A stretch of DNA of 10,451 nt from Verrucomicrobiota bacterium (GTDB lineage Bacteria > Verrucomicrobiota > Verrucomicrobiia > Opitutales > Opitutaceae): positions 1 through 10,451 of the forward strand of contig JAUPWC010000352.1 of the NCBI GenBank assembly GCA_030916665.1, written 5' to 3'. Under the pieces are notes generated by a model, which saw only the letters and a list, made by a program, of their open reading frames with translations, searched no databases and was not told the DNA's origin. Positions 1 through 5,242 of the stretch are shown piece after piece (the stretch's first letter is position 1; the number at the start of each line of letters is the position of its first letter). The position numbers and the translations under genes were made by a program.

Positions 1-42
1 ACGTTGGCGCAGCGGCTGGCTGCGCGCCGCAAGTCGGCCTGA
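1..42 (+). CDS. Possible C-terminal end of a plus-strand gene (partial)
   Basis: Reading from base 1, the frame gives 13 codons, ending in basic residues (LAARRKSA), then TGA at 40-42. It would converge on the minus-strand gene ending at position 90. Only 13 residues are visible, so no family can be named and it may not be a gene. The main support is that a plus-strand gene ending here would leave a normal short convergent spacer (43-89) containing a GC-rich hairpin. Confidence 0.25.
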   Translation, partial: TLAQRLAARRKSA

Positions 43-64
43 GCCGTTGATCAGGGCCGGGGGG

Positions 65-79
65 GGCGGGGCACCCGCC
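65..79. terminator. GC-rich hairpin in convergent spacer
   Basis: GGCGGG (65-70) and CCCGCC (74-79) form a perfect 6-bp stem with a 3-base GCA loop, just after a run of eight Gs (59-66). It lies just past the stop of the minus-strand gene at 90 and after the possible plus-strand stop at 42. It could slow or end transcription from either side, but no T-tract follows, so a classical intrinsic terminator is not shown. Confidence 0.3.
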
Positions 80-89
80 GGATGCCGAA

Positions 90-1160
90 TCAGGGCTGCA
101 TCACCAGCCGGTAGTTAAAGGTGCCGGGCACGAACTGGCCTTTGTTCACAGCGGGAACAAAGACGGCGGACCTTTGGAGGGGCCGTGCCAGATCAGGGAT
201 CACCTTGGTGGGAATCGAGCCGTCCTCCTTGACCTGCACCGAGGTTACCTTGCCGTCGGCGCCCACCTCGATGGTGGCCTCCACGAGCATGATGCCCGCC
301 TGCTTCAAGCGATGGGGCACGAGCGGGTCGCCCACAAGGATCGGGCCGGCTGCGTCCTGCTGGTGACGTTTGGCGTGGAGCGCAGAAAGGTAGTGCGCGC
401 GATCGGGCCACCCCTGCGGATTGCCGGGACGCAGCAGCGTCAGGACGCCGTCAACTTCGGCAAAAAACTTGTGGAGCGCGGCCTCATCGGGATTGGTGGC
501 TCCCAAAATGGGCACACCGTTCCGTGAAAGGGCAAACACCGCGAATTCACTGCGCCGAGGGGACAGGCGGAAGAGCGCGCTGATGCGGCGCTGCTCGTCG
601 TAGTCCAGCAGCCACCAGGGGGCTTTGGAGCGAAAGGCCATGTCGCGGTGTTCCTGGGCGCCGTGATTCACGCCATATTGCATGGCGGCAACTGCCCCCG
701 GATGCCTGGCCATGAGGACTTTGTAGGGTTCGAGGGATTTGGAGATCATGTCCCAGGAGCCGCTGGCCGAGTTCTCGACGTAGAACACGATCAGCAGTTC
801 CGGCTCCGGCAGGGTTTCGAGATTGGCGATGGCCAGCGTCACCTCCTCGAAATAGCGCAGGTGGCCGCGCAGGCGGCCGGTCAGCAGGCCGGTGCTTTCC
901 GACCAGCGGTTCGCCGCGACGGTCTTCGCTTCGGCCAGTTCATCAAAACTCACGCAATCTTCGGCGGTGAGCGCTCGCCATGGCAGCCGTTTGCCCGCGC
1001 CGTTGGGCGTCCGGAACAAGGCGAAGGGGCCGTAAGCCTCGACGGCTTCAGCCTTGAAGGAGTTACCTTGGGGGTCCTTCCATTCATGGACTTTTGCTGG
1101 GCAGAAGAGGGCCGAGGACAGAGCCAGGGCCCAGGCGGCACGGAGTAGGGGCAAGCGCAT
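90..1160 (-). CDS. Secreted protein with SHD1-like N-terminus and TonB-like C-terminus
   Basis: A 356-residue protein starting at ATG 1160-1158 and ending at TGA 92-90. Residues 1-22 form a short signal peptide (basic start, then a hydrophobic stretch ending near Cys20/Ala22), so it is probably exported. Residues 25-75 resemble the SHD1 fold (Sla1 homology domain 1): EWKDPQGNSFKAEAV, then FALFRTPNG, then LPWRALTAED. The middle (about 115-245) has alternating hydrophobic strands (LLIVFYVEN, FAVFALSRNGVPI) that could be a thioredoxin-like fold; this is weak. Residues 288-353 match the TonB C-terminal pattern: VEATIEVGADGKVTSVQV, then FVPAVNKGQFVPGTFNY. No N-terminal TonB transmembrane anchor or Pro-rich linker is present, so it is not a TonB energy transducer. 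No Shine-Dalgarno is visible. It may share a transcript with the upstream minus-strand gene ending at 1213. The precise function is unknown. Confidence 0.85.
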   Translation of the reverse strand: MRLPLLRAAWALALSSALFCPAKVHEWKDPQGNSFKAEAVEAYGPFALFRTPNGAGKRLPWRALTAEDCVSFDELAEAKTVAANRWSESTGLLTGRLRGHLRYFEEVTLAIANLETLPEPELLIVFYVENSASGSWDMISKSLEPYKVLMARHPGAVAAMQYGVNHGAQEHRDMAFRSKAPWWLLDYDEQRRISALFRLSPRRSEFAVFALSRNGVPILGATNPDEAALHKFFAEVDGVLTLLRPGNPQGWPDRAHYLSALHAKRHQQDAAGPILVGDPLVPHRLKQAGIMLVEATIEVGADGKVTSVQVKEDGSIPTKVIPDLARPLQRSAVFVPAVNKGQFVPGTFNYRLVMQP

Positions 1161-1212
1161 AGGTGGGGTAATGTGCGTCAGCCTTACCAGTGCGATGCCG
1201 GGCCGGCTCTAA

Positions 1213-1758
1213 CTATTTTTCAGGACCGTTCAGGCAGCCCTCCATCACGCTGATCCAGAAGGGTGCTTCTCCGGGAATGCCGTGAAGCTCCAGCCGGCGG
1301 GCGATTTCGCTCCGGTCAGGTTCGGTGACGCCATGCTTGGGATCGGAGGGGAACTCGGGACGCACCACCCGGCAGATCGCCCAGCAGGCCCAGATGCGCC
1401 AGCGGCGTTGTTCACGGCGCGGCTCGTTCATTCGGTCGGCGAGGTGCTGGAAATGCACGCGCGGGTTCCCGATGAAGACGTCGGCCGGCGCGTGGCGGAG
1501 AAACCATGCCTGCGCGGCATACGGTAGCGGCCACTCCCGCAGGACCGGCTCTTCACCCCGCAGATCCGCGCCCAGTGCGCGGTCGAGCGACAACACGGCG
1601 CGCGCGGCGAGTCCACGCTGCCAGAGATGGTGCGCGTAGGTGAGAGCGGTCAGGTAGAACCCGGCGCCGCGATCCTCGCCGTGCGCCGTGAGCGCACGGG
1701 CGTCCATCTGCGCGGGCGGGGTCGGCAGATGGGGGCTGGGCGGGAGCGGGCGGGACAT
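1213..1758 (-). CDS. Conserved hypothetical protein
   Basis: A 181-residue protein read from ATG 1758-1756 to TAG 1215-1213. The same frame stays open back to an ATG at 1842, but those 28 extra residues (Cys/Pro/Gly-rich) look non-coding and span a hairpin at 1771-1787, so 1758 is preferred. Visible features are a Pro-rich N-terminus (about 1-17), then a helical region with HGEDRGAGFYLTALTYAHHL and GLAARAVLSLDRALGADL, reminiscent of a tetratricopeptide-like helical pair. The C-terminal half is rich in Trp and Arg (RRWRIWACWAICRVV). No signal peptide or catalytic motif is recognised. I recall similar proteins from Opitutaceae but cannot assign a function. It lies 52 bases upstream of the SHD1/TonB-like gene on the same strand and 111 bases downstream of the Lys-rich protein gene. 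Confidence 0.75.
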   Translation of the reverse strand: MSRPLPPSPHLPTPPAQMDARALTAHGEDRGAGFYLTALTYAHHLWQRGLAARAVLSLDRALGADLRGEEPVLREWPLPYAAQAWFLRHAPADVFIGNPRVHFQHLADRMNEPRREQRRWRIWACWAICRVVRPEFPSDPKHGVTEPDRSEIARRLELHGIPGEAPFWISVMEGCLNGPEK

Positions 1759-1770
1759 GTGGGAGGGTCC

Positions 1771-1787
1771 CCGCCGGCATCCGGCGG
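1771..1787. repeat. Perfect 7-bp hairpin upstream of the 1758 start
   Basis: CCGCCGG (1771-1777), loop CAT, CCGGCGG (1781-1787) is a perfect inverted repeat. On the minus strand it lies 12 bases upstream of the ATG at 1758 and after the stop of the Lys-rich gene (1870), so it would sit in the 5' leader or between two cotranscribed genes. No T-tract follows. It could be a transcript-end or stability hairpin. Confidence 0.4.
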
Positions 1788-1791
1788 CACA

Positions 1792-1797
1792 AGTATA
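1792..1797 (-). promoter_or_regulatory. Possible -10 box for the gene at 1758
   Basis: The minus strand reads TATACT (5 of 6 matches to TATAAT), in the only AT-rich patch of this spacer, 33 bases upstream of the chosen ATG. No convincing -35 hexamer lies 16-18 bases further upstream, so this is only a candidate. If real, the hairpin at 1771-1787 would fall in the early leader. Confidence 0.25.
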
Positions 1798-1869
1798 ACT
1801 TGGTGGGCAGTCGGCAGCCGCTGGCGCGCGAAACGCGGCCAATGCCGCAACTGGCGTCAGACGCCGGGA

Positions 1870-2247
1870 TTAGAAGCTCGGGTAAACCGTGATACTCTGG
1901 CCGGGCTCGACGACGAAGTCGGGACCGGTGCTCCAGCTCAGATCGTTGACCAGCAATTTGAACGCGACCGGTTTGGTGGCTTTGCTGATTGAAGCGGTCC
2001 AGAGGCTGTGGCCGACGTTGTCCATGACGAGGCCCTTGTCCCAGCTGAGGCCGGGGCCCTCGCCGCGGAGGGTGAGGTGGTTGCCGAAGCCGATGTCGAT
2101 CTGGGCGGAAATGAACGTGGAAGGCGGCTCGGCCACGGCGGATTTTTTCTTGGCGGGAGCGGCGGGCTTTTTGGCCGGAACCTTCTTGGCGAGAGCGGCT
2201 TTCTTCACGGGCTTGGTGGCGGCGGACTTCGGAGCGGGCTTTTTCAT
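1870..2247 (-). CDS. Lys/Ala/Pro-rich tail fused to a glycogen-binding-like (CBM48/AMPK-type) domain
   Basis: A 125-residue protein from ATG 2247-2245 to the stop at 1872-1870. Residues 1-36 are low-complexity: 13 Lys with Ala and Pro in short KKPA/AKK repeats, as in histone H1-like or nucleoid-binding tails. Residues 43-125 look like a compact beta domain: FISAQIDIGFGNHLTLRGEG, then PGLSWDKGLVMDNV, LWTASI, VAFKLLVND, WSTGPDF. This order (aromatic strand, LSWDKG, W, FKLLVND, W) resembles the early-set/CBM48 glycogen-recognition fold of AMPK-beta and isoamylase relatives. No catalytic domain is present. The basic tail could bind nucleic acid or a polyanion; that is inference. No Shine-Dalgarno precedes the ATG. 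It is the first gene of a same-strand group of three. Confidence 0.85.
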   Translation of the reverse strand: MKKPAPKSAATKPVKKAALAKKVPAKKPAAPAKKKSAVAEPPSTFISAQIDIGFGNHLTLRGEGPGLSWDKGLVMDNVGHSLWTASISKATKPVAFKLLVNDLSWSTGPDFVVEPGQSITVYPSF

Positions 2248-2434
2248 GTTTTGATTTCTGTTATAGGTTAAGGGAAGGAGAAGGCTGTATCCCTCCTCCG
2301 TCCGGTGCCTCGCAACAGCAAATTAGGGGCCAATATTGCGGTGGGGTTAAATCGCGCTCAGTGAGCGGGAAGCGCCGGAGGAAAATTGTGTTTTACTCCG
2401 GCCGGAGCGTCCTACACAAAAGCCGTTCGCTTGG
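2248..2434. promoter_or_regulatory. Divergent intergenic region between the Lys-rich gene and tRNA-Ala
   Basis: This 187-base gene-free spacer should hold the promoters of the minus-strand gene at 2247 and of the plus-strand tRNA. On the minus strand TATAAC occurs at 2265-2260, a possible -10 close to the ATG, without a clear -35. On the plus strand TTTTAC (2391-2396) and TACACA (2413-2418), 16 bases apart, are a poor promoter match upstream of the tRNA. Two inverted repeats are present: CGCTCA-G-TGAGCG at 2355-2367, and a longer hairpin at 2374-2402. Confidence 0.4.
2374..2402. repeat. Hairpin upstream of tRNA-Ala
   Basis: GCCGGAG (2374-2380) pairs with CTCCGGC (2396-2402). After one mismatch, AAAA (2382-2385) pairs with TTTT (2391-2394) around a TTGTG loop. 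The 3' arm is also part of the perfect 12-bp palindrome CTCCGGCCGGAG (2396-2407). It resembles a bidirectional terminator stem in shape but lies between divergent units, 33 bases before the tRNA, so its role is unclear. Confidence 0.4.
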
Positions 2435-2510
2435 GGGCCGGTAGCTCAGTTGATAGAGCGCGTCGTTCGCAACGACGAGGTCGTCGGTTTGATCCCGATC
2501 CGGTCCACCA
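2435..2510 (+). tRNA. tRNA-Ala (anticodon CGC), 3' CCA encoded
   Basis: A full cloverleaf can be folded. The acceptor GGGCCGG (2435-2441) pairs with CCGGTCC (2500-2506), including the G3-U70 wobble (2437/2504) that is the main alanine identity element. The D stem is GCTC/GAGC (2444-2447/2456-2459). The anticodon stem is CGTCG/CGACG (2461-2465/2473-2477) with loop TTCGCAA, so the anticodon at 2468-2470 is CGC and reads GCG. The T stem is GTCGG/CCGAT (2483-2487/2495-2499), with one G-T pair. The discriminator is A2507, followed by encoded CCA (2508-2510). All stems are intact, so it should be functional. Unusually, the D loop has A at position 19 (2453) and the T loop has T at position 56 (2490). 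Confidence 0.96.
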
Positions 2511-2525
2511 GCATTCTCTCTGCGG

Positions 2526-2597
2526 GCTAAGGTTCGGCAAGCCAGCTTGGCAGACGTAGTCCACAAAGGATCTATGAAGCGCTTGGCGAAGGCTGCC
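2526..2597. repeat. Degenerate inverted repeat between tRNA-Ala and the GIY-YIG gene
   Basis: The 168 bases between tRNA and the next ORF hold no gene. The left arm, read on the minus strand as GCTTGCCGAA (2542-2533), matches GCTTGGCGAA (2581-2590) on the plus strand at 9 of 10 positions; beyond that the similarity fades. About 38 bases separate the arms. Short repeats of the GCTTNGCGAAGG type are, from memory, common beside tRNA genes and small GIY-YIG genes in Verrucomicrobia and related groups. Whether this is a decayed copy cannot be proven here. Confidence 0.3.
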
Positions 2598-2678
2598 GCG
2601 TCGAAGCCCAACGGGCAGTGACGGGCCTCGGTCACAGGCCTCACGAAGAATTGAACAATAACGACTGGCCGTATCCTC

Positions 2679-2927
2679 ATGAACGAGTTCGTCTATGTCT
2701 ATATTCTGAAATCCTTGGCGCCATCCGGAGGATTCTATGTCGGCCTGACCGATGATCTTTCGGTTCGGTTGACCAAACATAATGCCGGAGGCGTTCCTCA
2801 CACCGCCAAGCTGAAGCCATGGCGAATCAAGACGGCAATCGACTTTCGTGATCGGAGCAGAGCCGCGGTGTTCGAGAAGTATCTCAAATCACCCTCGGGG
2901 CGGGCTTTCAGCAAGATGCGACAATAG
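2679..2927 (+). CDS. Small GIY-YIG nuclease-family protein (UPF0213/YhbQ-like)
   Basis: An 82-residue single-domain protein, ATG 2679 to TAG 2925-2927. It follows the family pattern from end to end: YVYILKS (6-12), FYVGLTDDLSVRLTKHNAGG (the YIG-equivalent strand and the conserved Arg/His-Asn region), HTAKLKPWRIKTAI, FEKYLKSPSGRAF. The length (80-100 residues) is normal. GIY-YIG domains cleave DNA with an Arg/Glu/Asn active site; YVY and YVG stand for the two name motifs, and Glu in FEKYLKS is the metal-binding candidate. The cellular role of these stand-alone proteins is unclear; a link to DNA repair or mobility is inferred from homology only. There is no Shine-Dalgarno. It lies downstream of tRNA-Ala and converges with the Lon-domain gene, 17 bases between the stops and no terminator seen there. 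Confidence 0.93.
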   Translation: MNEFVYVYILKSLAPSGGFYVGLTDDLSVRLTKHNAGGVPHTAKLKPWRIKTAIDFRDRSRAAVFEKYLKSPSGRAFSKMRQ

Positions 2928-2944
2928 CCCGCGACGATCCCCGT

Positions 2945-3616
2945 TCAATTGTCCGCGATGTGGTCGTCCGTCAGCCGGCCCTGCAGTTTGCGGCGAAATT
3001 TCTGCTCCTTGATCTCGGCCTTGAGGTGGGCGGCGAAGCGTTGGAGGCGGCGACGCGTGTCGAGTTCCTCCAGCAAGGACTGCTTGAACTCGCCGTCTTC
3101 ACACAGGTTGAACGCGGCAACATCGGCGAAGGTGTCCACATCCTCGATGCTCTCCAGGAACTGCGTCATGCCTTGGGGCGAAGGGGTTCCGAGGCGGCGC
3201 CGCAGATTGAGCAGACGCATCACTTCAAGTCGTTCTTCTTCGAGCTGGGTGTGGCTGCCTCCGCTCACGGTGGACAGTGGTCGCACGGAGATCAGCCGAT
3301 AGGGTTGCTCGCGCACGATGGACTGGATCTCAACGCGGCACACGCCTTGCAGGAGCAGGTTGGACGTGTCGTTGTCGGACTTTTGACAGGCGCGGATGAT
3401 GCCGACGGTGGCGACGGTGTGGGCGGGCTCGGCGGCGACGGTGCCGGCGGGATCGAGGCAGGCCACGGCGAACAGCCGGTCGCGGGCGAGCACGTCGCGC
3501 AACATCTGCCGGTAGCGGGGCTCGAAGATGTGCAGGGGCATCAGGGCCTGCGGGAAGAACACCGTTTTTAGCAGCGTCATCACGGGCAAGGTCTCGGGCA
3601 CCTGGAGCGATTCCAT
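2945..3616 (-). CDS. Stand-alone Lon N-terminal (substrate-binding) domain protein
   Basis: A 223-residue protein, ATG 3616-3614 to TGA 2947-2945. Residues 9-200 match the Lon N-terminal/LON_substr_bdg domain (PF02190 type): LPVMTLLKTVFFPQALMPLH, then IFEPRYRQML, a beta region (FAVACLD, TVGIIRAC, LLLQGVCRVEI, YRLISVRPL), then a helical bundle to about 205. There is no AAA+ ATPase and no Ser-Lys protease domain, so it is not the protease itself. In full Lon this domain selects substrates; stand-alone versions of about 200 residues are common in bacteria and poorly understood. The C-terminus is highly basic (KEQKFRRKLQGR). It is the last gene of a four-gene operon, 31 bases after the receiver gene. 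No Shine-Dalgarno is visible. Confidence 0.93.
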   Translation of the reverse strand: MESLQVPETLPVMTLLKTVFFPQALMPLHIFEPRYRQMLRDVLARDRLFAVACLDPAGTVAAEPAHTVATVGIIRACQKSDNDTSNLLLQGVCRVEIQSIVREQPYRLISVRPLSTVSGGSHTQLEEERLEVMRLLNLRRRLGTPSPQGMTQFLESIEDVDTFADVAAFNLCEDGEFKQSLLEELDTRRRLQRFAAHLKAEIKEQKFRRKLQGRLTDDHIADN

Positions 3617-3647
3617 GACGCTTACTGAAACGGCCGGCGCCGAATTA

Positions 3648-4070
3648 TCAACCGTTGATGAGGCGTTGGATCTCCTTCATCAGGTCCTGCAACGGGGCGG
3701 TCTTGCTGACGTAGCACGAGATCTTCCACTTGAGGTTGTCTTCGATGACATTCGAGTCGAAGAGCACGCCCGTGAGCAAAATGACCGGTGTGCGGGGCAG
3801 CACCACCCGCAGCTGTTCGATCAGCTGCAGGCCGTCGGTGTCTTCAAGCTGCAGGTCGGAGATGATGAGGTGCGGCGCCTCCTTCTCGACGACGCTCTTG
3901 GCTTGGTGGGCGTTGCTCGCGGTGCTCACGCGGTAGCCGTGGGCGGAGAGGTATTCCTGCAGAAGGTCGAGGATCGGTTGCTCGTCGTCGATGACGAGAA
4001 TGTGCCGCCCGGAGCGTGGCGCGGCGGGCGTCAAGCCGGAGGTGTCGAAGGGAGGACGGGTGGCGCTCAT
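3648..4070 (-). CDS. Single-domain response regulator (REC only)
   Basis: A 140-residue protein, ATG 4070-4068 to TGA 3650-3648. After a 20-residue Pro/Ser-rich lead, residues 22-138 form one receiver domain: acidic pair Asp28-Asp29 in HILVIDDEQ, phospho-acceptor Asp72 in LIISDLQLEDTDG, Thr100 in VILLTG, and Lys123 in YVSKTAPL. All key residues for phosphorylation are present. There is no DNA-binding or enzymatic output domain, so it must act through a protein partner (compare CheY/Spo0F). Its ATG overlaps the TGA of the CHASE3-PAS gene (ATGA), which implies translational coupling; the upstream bases are pyrimidine-rich with no Shine-Dalgarno. Its natural partner would be the CHASE3-PAS protein, but that protein lacks a kinase core. 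Confidence 0.95.
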   Translation of the reverse strand: MSATRPPFDTSGLTPAAPRSGRHILVIDDEQPILDLLQEYLSAHGYRVSTASNAHQAKSVVEKEAPHLIISDLQLEDTDGLQLIEQLRVVLPRTPVILLTGVLFDSNVIEDNLKWKISCYVSKTAPLQDLMKEIQRLING

Positions 4071-5242
4071 GAGGAGGAAGGAGCCTGAGTTTGAAGGACA
4101 ACGACGCCGCCGACAACCTTGTCGCGGTCACGGAGCGGGTAGATGTTGATGCGCACCGGCACGGATTGTCCACCCTTGGTGGCCACAAAACCCGGTTTGT
4201 CACGCAATTCGTGGCCGTCGGCCAGCGCGCGGGCCAGCGGATCGAAAGTGGCGGGCGCGCCGTTGCTGTCGGCCGGGCGCAACACCGTGGAGAGCGGCTT
4301 GTCGATCAGGCCGGAGGGCTCGTGGCCGGTCAGGTGCACGCAGGCGGGGTTCATCCGCGAGACGTTCATGAGCCGGGTGATGACGAGGACGGAGTCGGAG
4401 ATCGAATCGATGATCAGCAGGTTGTAGCGGTTCTGGTGCTCTAGGGCCTGTTTCGCCCAGCGGTCCTCGATGTTGCGCGAGAGCAGTTTTTCGTTGGCGA
4501 CCGTGAGTTCGGAGGTGCGTTGGCGGACCTTTGCCTCGAGTTCCTCGTTGGACTGCTGGAGCAGTCGGGCGGCGCGGCGGCGGGCGGCGAGGTCGTCGCG
4601 GATCAGCCAGGCCGCGCCGACGAGGAGCAGAATGTTGAAGACGAGGCCGCCGATCACGGTCCAGCGGGTGGTCTGGGCCTGTTGGAAAGACGTGCGGTCG
4701 CGCTCCGTGAGCAGTTTGGTCTGGTGTTCGCGGAAGCGCTCGATGAGCCGGCCGAGATCATGGGGCTCGCCGCGGGCGGCGTCCTCGGCGAGGGCGTTTT
4801 TCAGGGCGGCCTGGTCGCCCGAGTTCTTCAGCGTGGCGAGGCGGCTGGCGTGGGCGGCGCGGCGCTCAAGCAGGTCGGCCACCGGCGCGAAAAGTTTCTG
4901 TTCCTCCGGGGCGCGGGCGGTGAGCGCGCGGATGACATCCACCTTTTCGCCGAGATCCGCGAATTTTTCCTGGTAGGCGGACTGGTCGCGGGCGTCGGCG
5001 GTGAGCAGATATTTGTTCAGGTCACCCTCGGCGGCGTGCAGGGTGGGCTGGAGGGCATCGAGTTCGTTGATGAGCGCGTGCGTGTGGTTGACCCAGTCGC
5101 TCGTGGCGACGGAGCGGCTGAGGTTGCGCAGGGAGGCGACCACGACGAAGACCAGCACGGCGAGAATCAGCGTGAAGAATACCAGCACGCGCCGGTAGGT
5201 GCGATCATCCTGCAGGGGAATGGGACCGGGATCAGTCGACAT
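4067..5242 (-). CDS. CHASE3-PAS membrane sensor protein lacking kinase domain
   Basis: A 391-residue protein read from ATG 5242-5240 to TGA 4069-4067. The frame also has an ATG at 5281; 5242 is preferred because it gives an 11-base overlap with the preceding gene and removes a Pro-rich stretch. Domains in order: cytoplasmic lead 1-19; TM1 about 20-37 (VLVFFTLILAVLVFVVVAS); an extracytoplasmic helical region about 40-182 resembling CHASE3 (HALINELDALQPTLHAAEGD, LLTADARDQSAY); TM2 about 194-214; a coiled coil about 217-272 (SNEELEAKVRQRTSELTVAN); and a PAS domain about 273-387 (LLIIDSISDSVLVI, MNPACVHLTGH, GGQSVPVRINIYPL). It ends directly after PAS: no H-box, no N/G1/G2 ATP-binding boxes, no GGDEF/EAL and no methyl-accepting region. 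Family knowledge makes CHASE3 and PAS sensory; the output is unknown. Confidence 0.92.
   Translation of the reverse strand: MSTDPGPIPLQDDRTYRRVLVFFTLILAVLVFVVVASLRNLSRSVATSDWVNHTHALINELDALQPTLHAAEGDLNKYLLTADARDQSAYQEKFADLGEKVDVIRALTARAPEEQKLFAPVADLLERRAAHASRLATLKNSGDQAALKNALAEDAARGEPHDLGRLIERFREHQTKLLTERDRTSFQQAQTTRWTVIGGLVFNILLLVGAAWLIRDDLAARRRAARLLQQSNEELEAKVRQRTSELTVANEKLLSRNIEDRWAKQALEHQNRYNLLIIDSISDSVLVITRLMNVSRMNPACVHLTGHEPSGLIDKPLSTVLRPADSNGAPATFDPLARALADGHELRDKPGFVATKGGQSVPVRINIYPLRDRDKVVGGVVVLQTQAPSSS

Noticed and set aside
1759..1842. Longer N-terminus for the hypothetical gene at 1213-1758
   Set aside because: The extra 28 residues include a Cys/Pro-rich stretch typical of translated non-coding GC-rich DNA and overlap a hairpin and a -10-like box.
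2355..2402. Possible intrinsic terminator upstream of tRNA-Ala
   Set aside because: The stem is good but no gene ends into it on either strand and no T-tract follows the GC stem; kept only as a hairpin.
2393..2801. Two minus-strand open frames of 95 and 129 codons across the tRNA
   Set aside because: They are antisense to tRNA-Ala and include the well-known artefact translations GSGSNRRP and STELPA that arise from reading tRNAs backwards.
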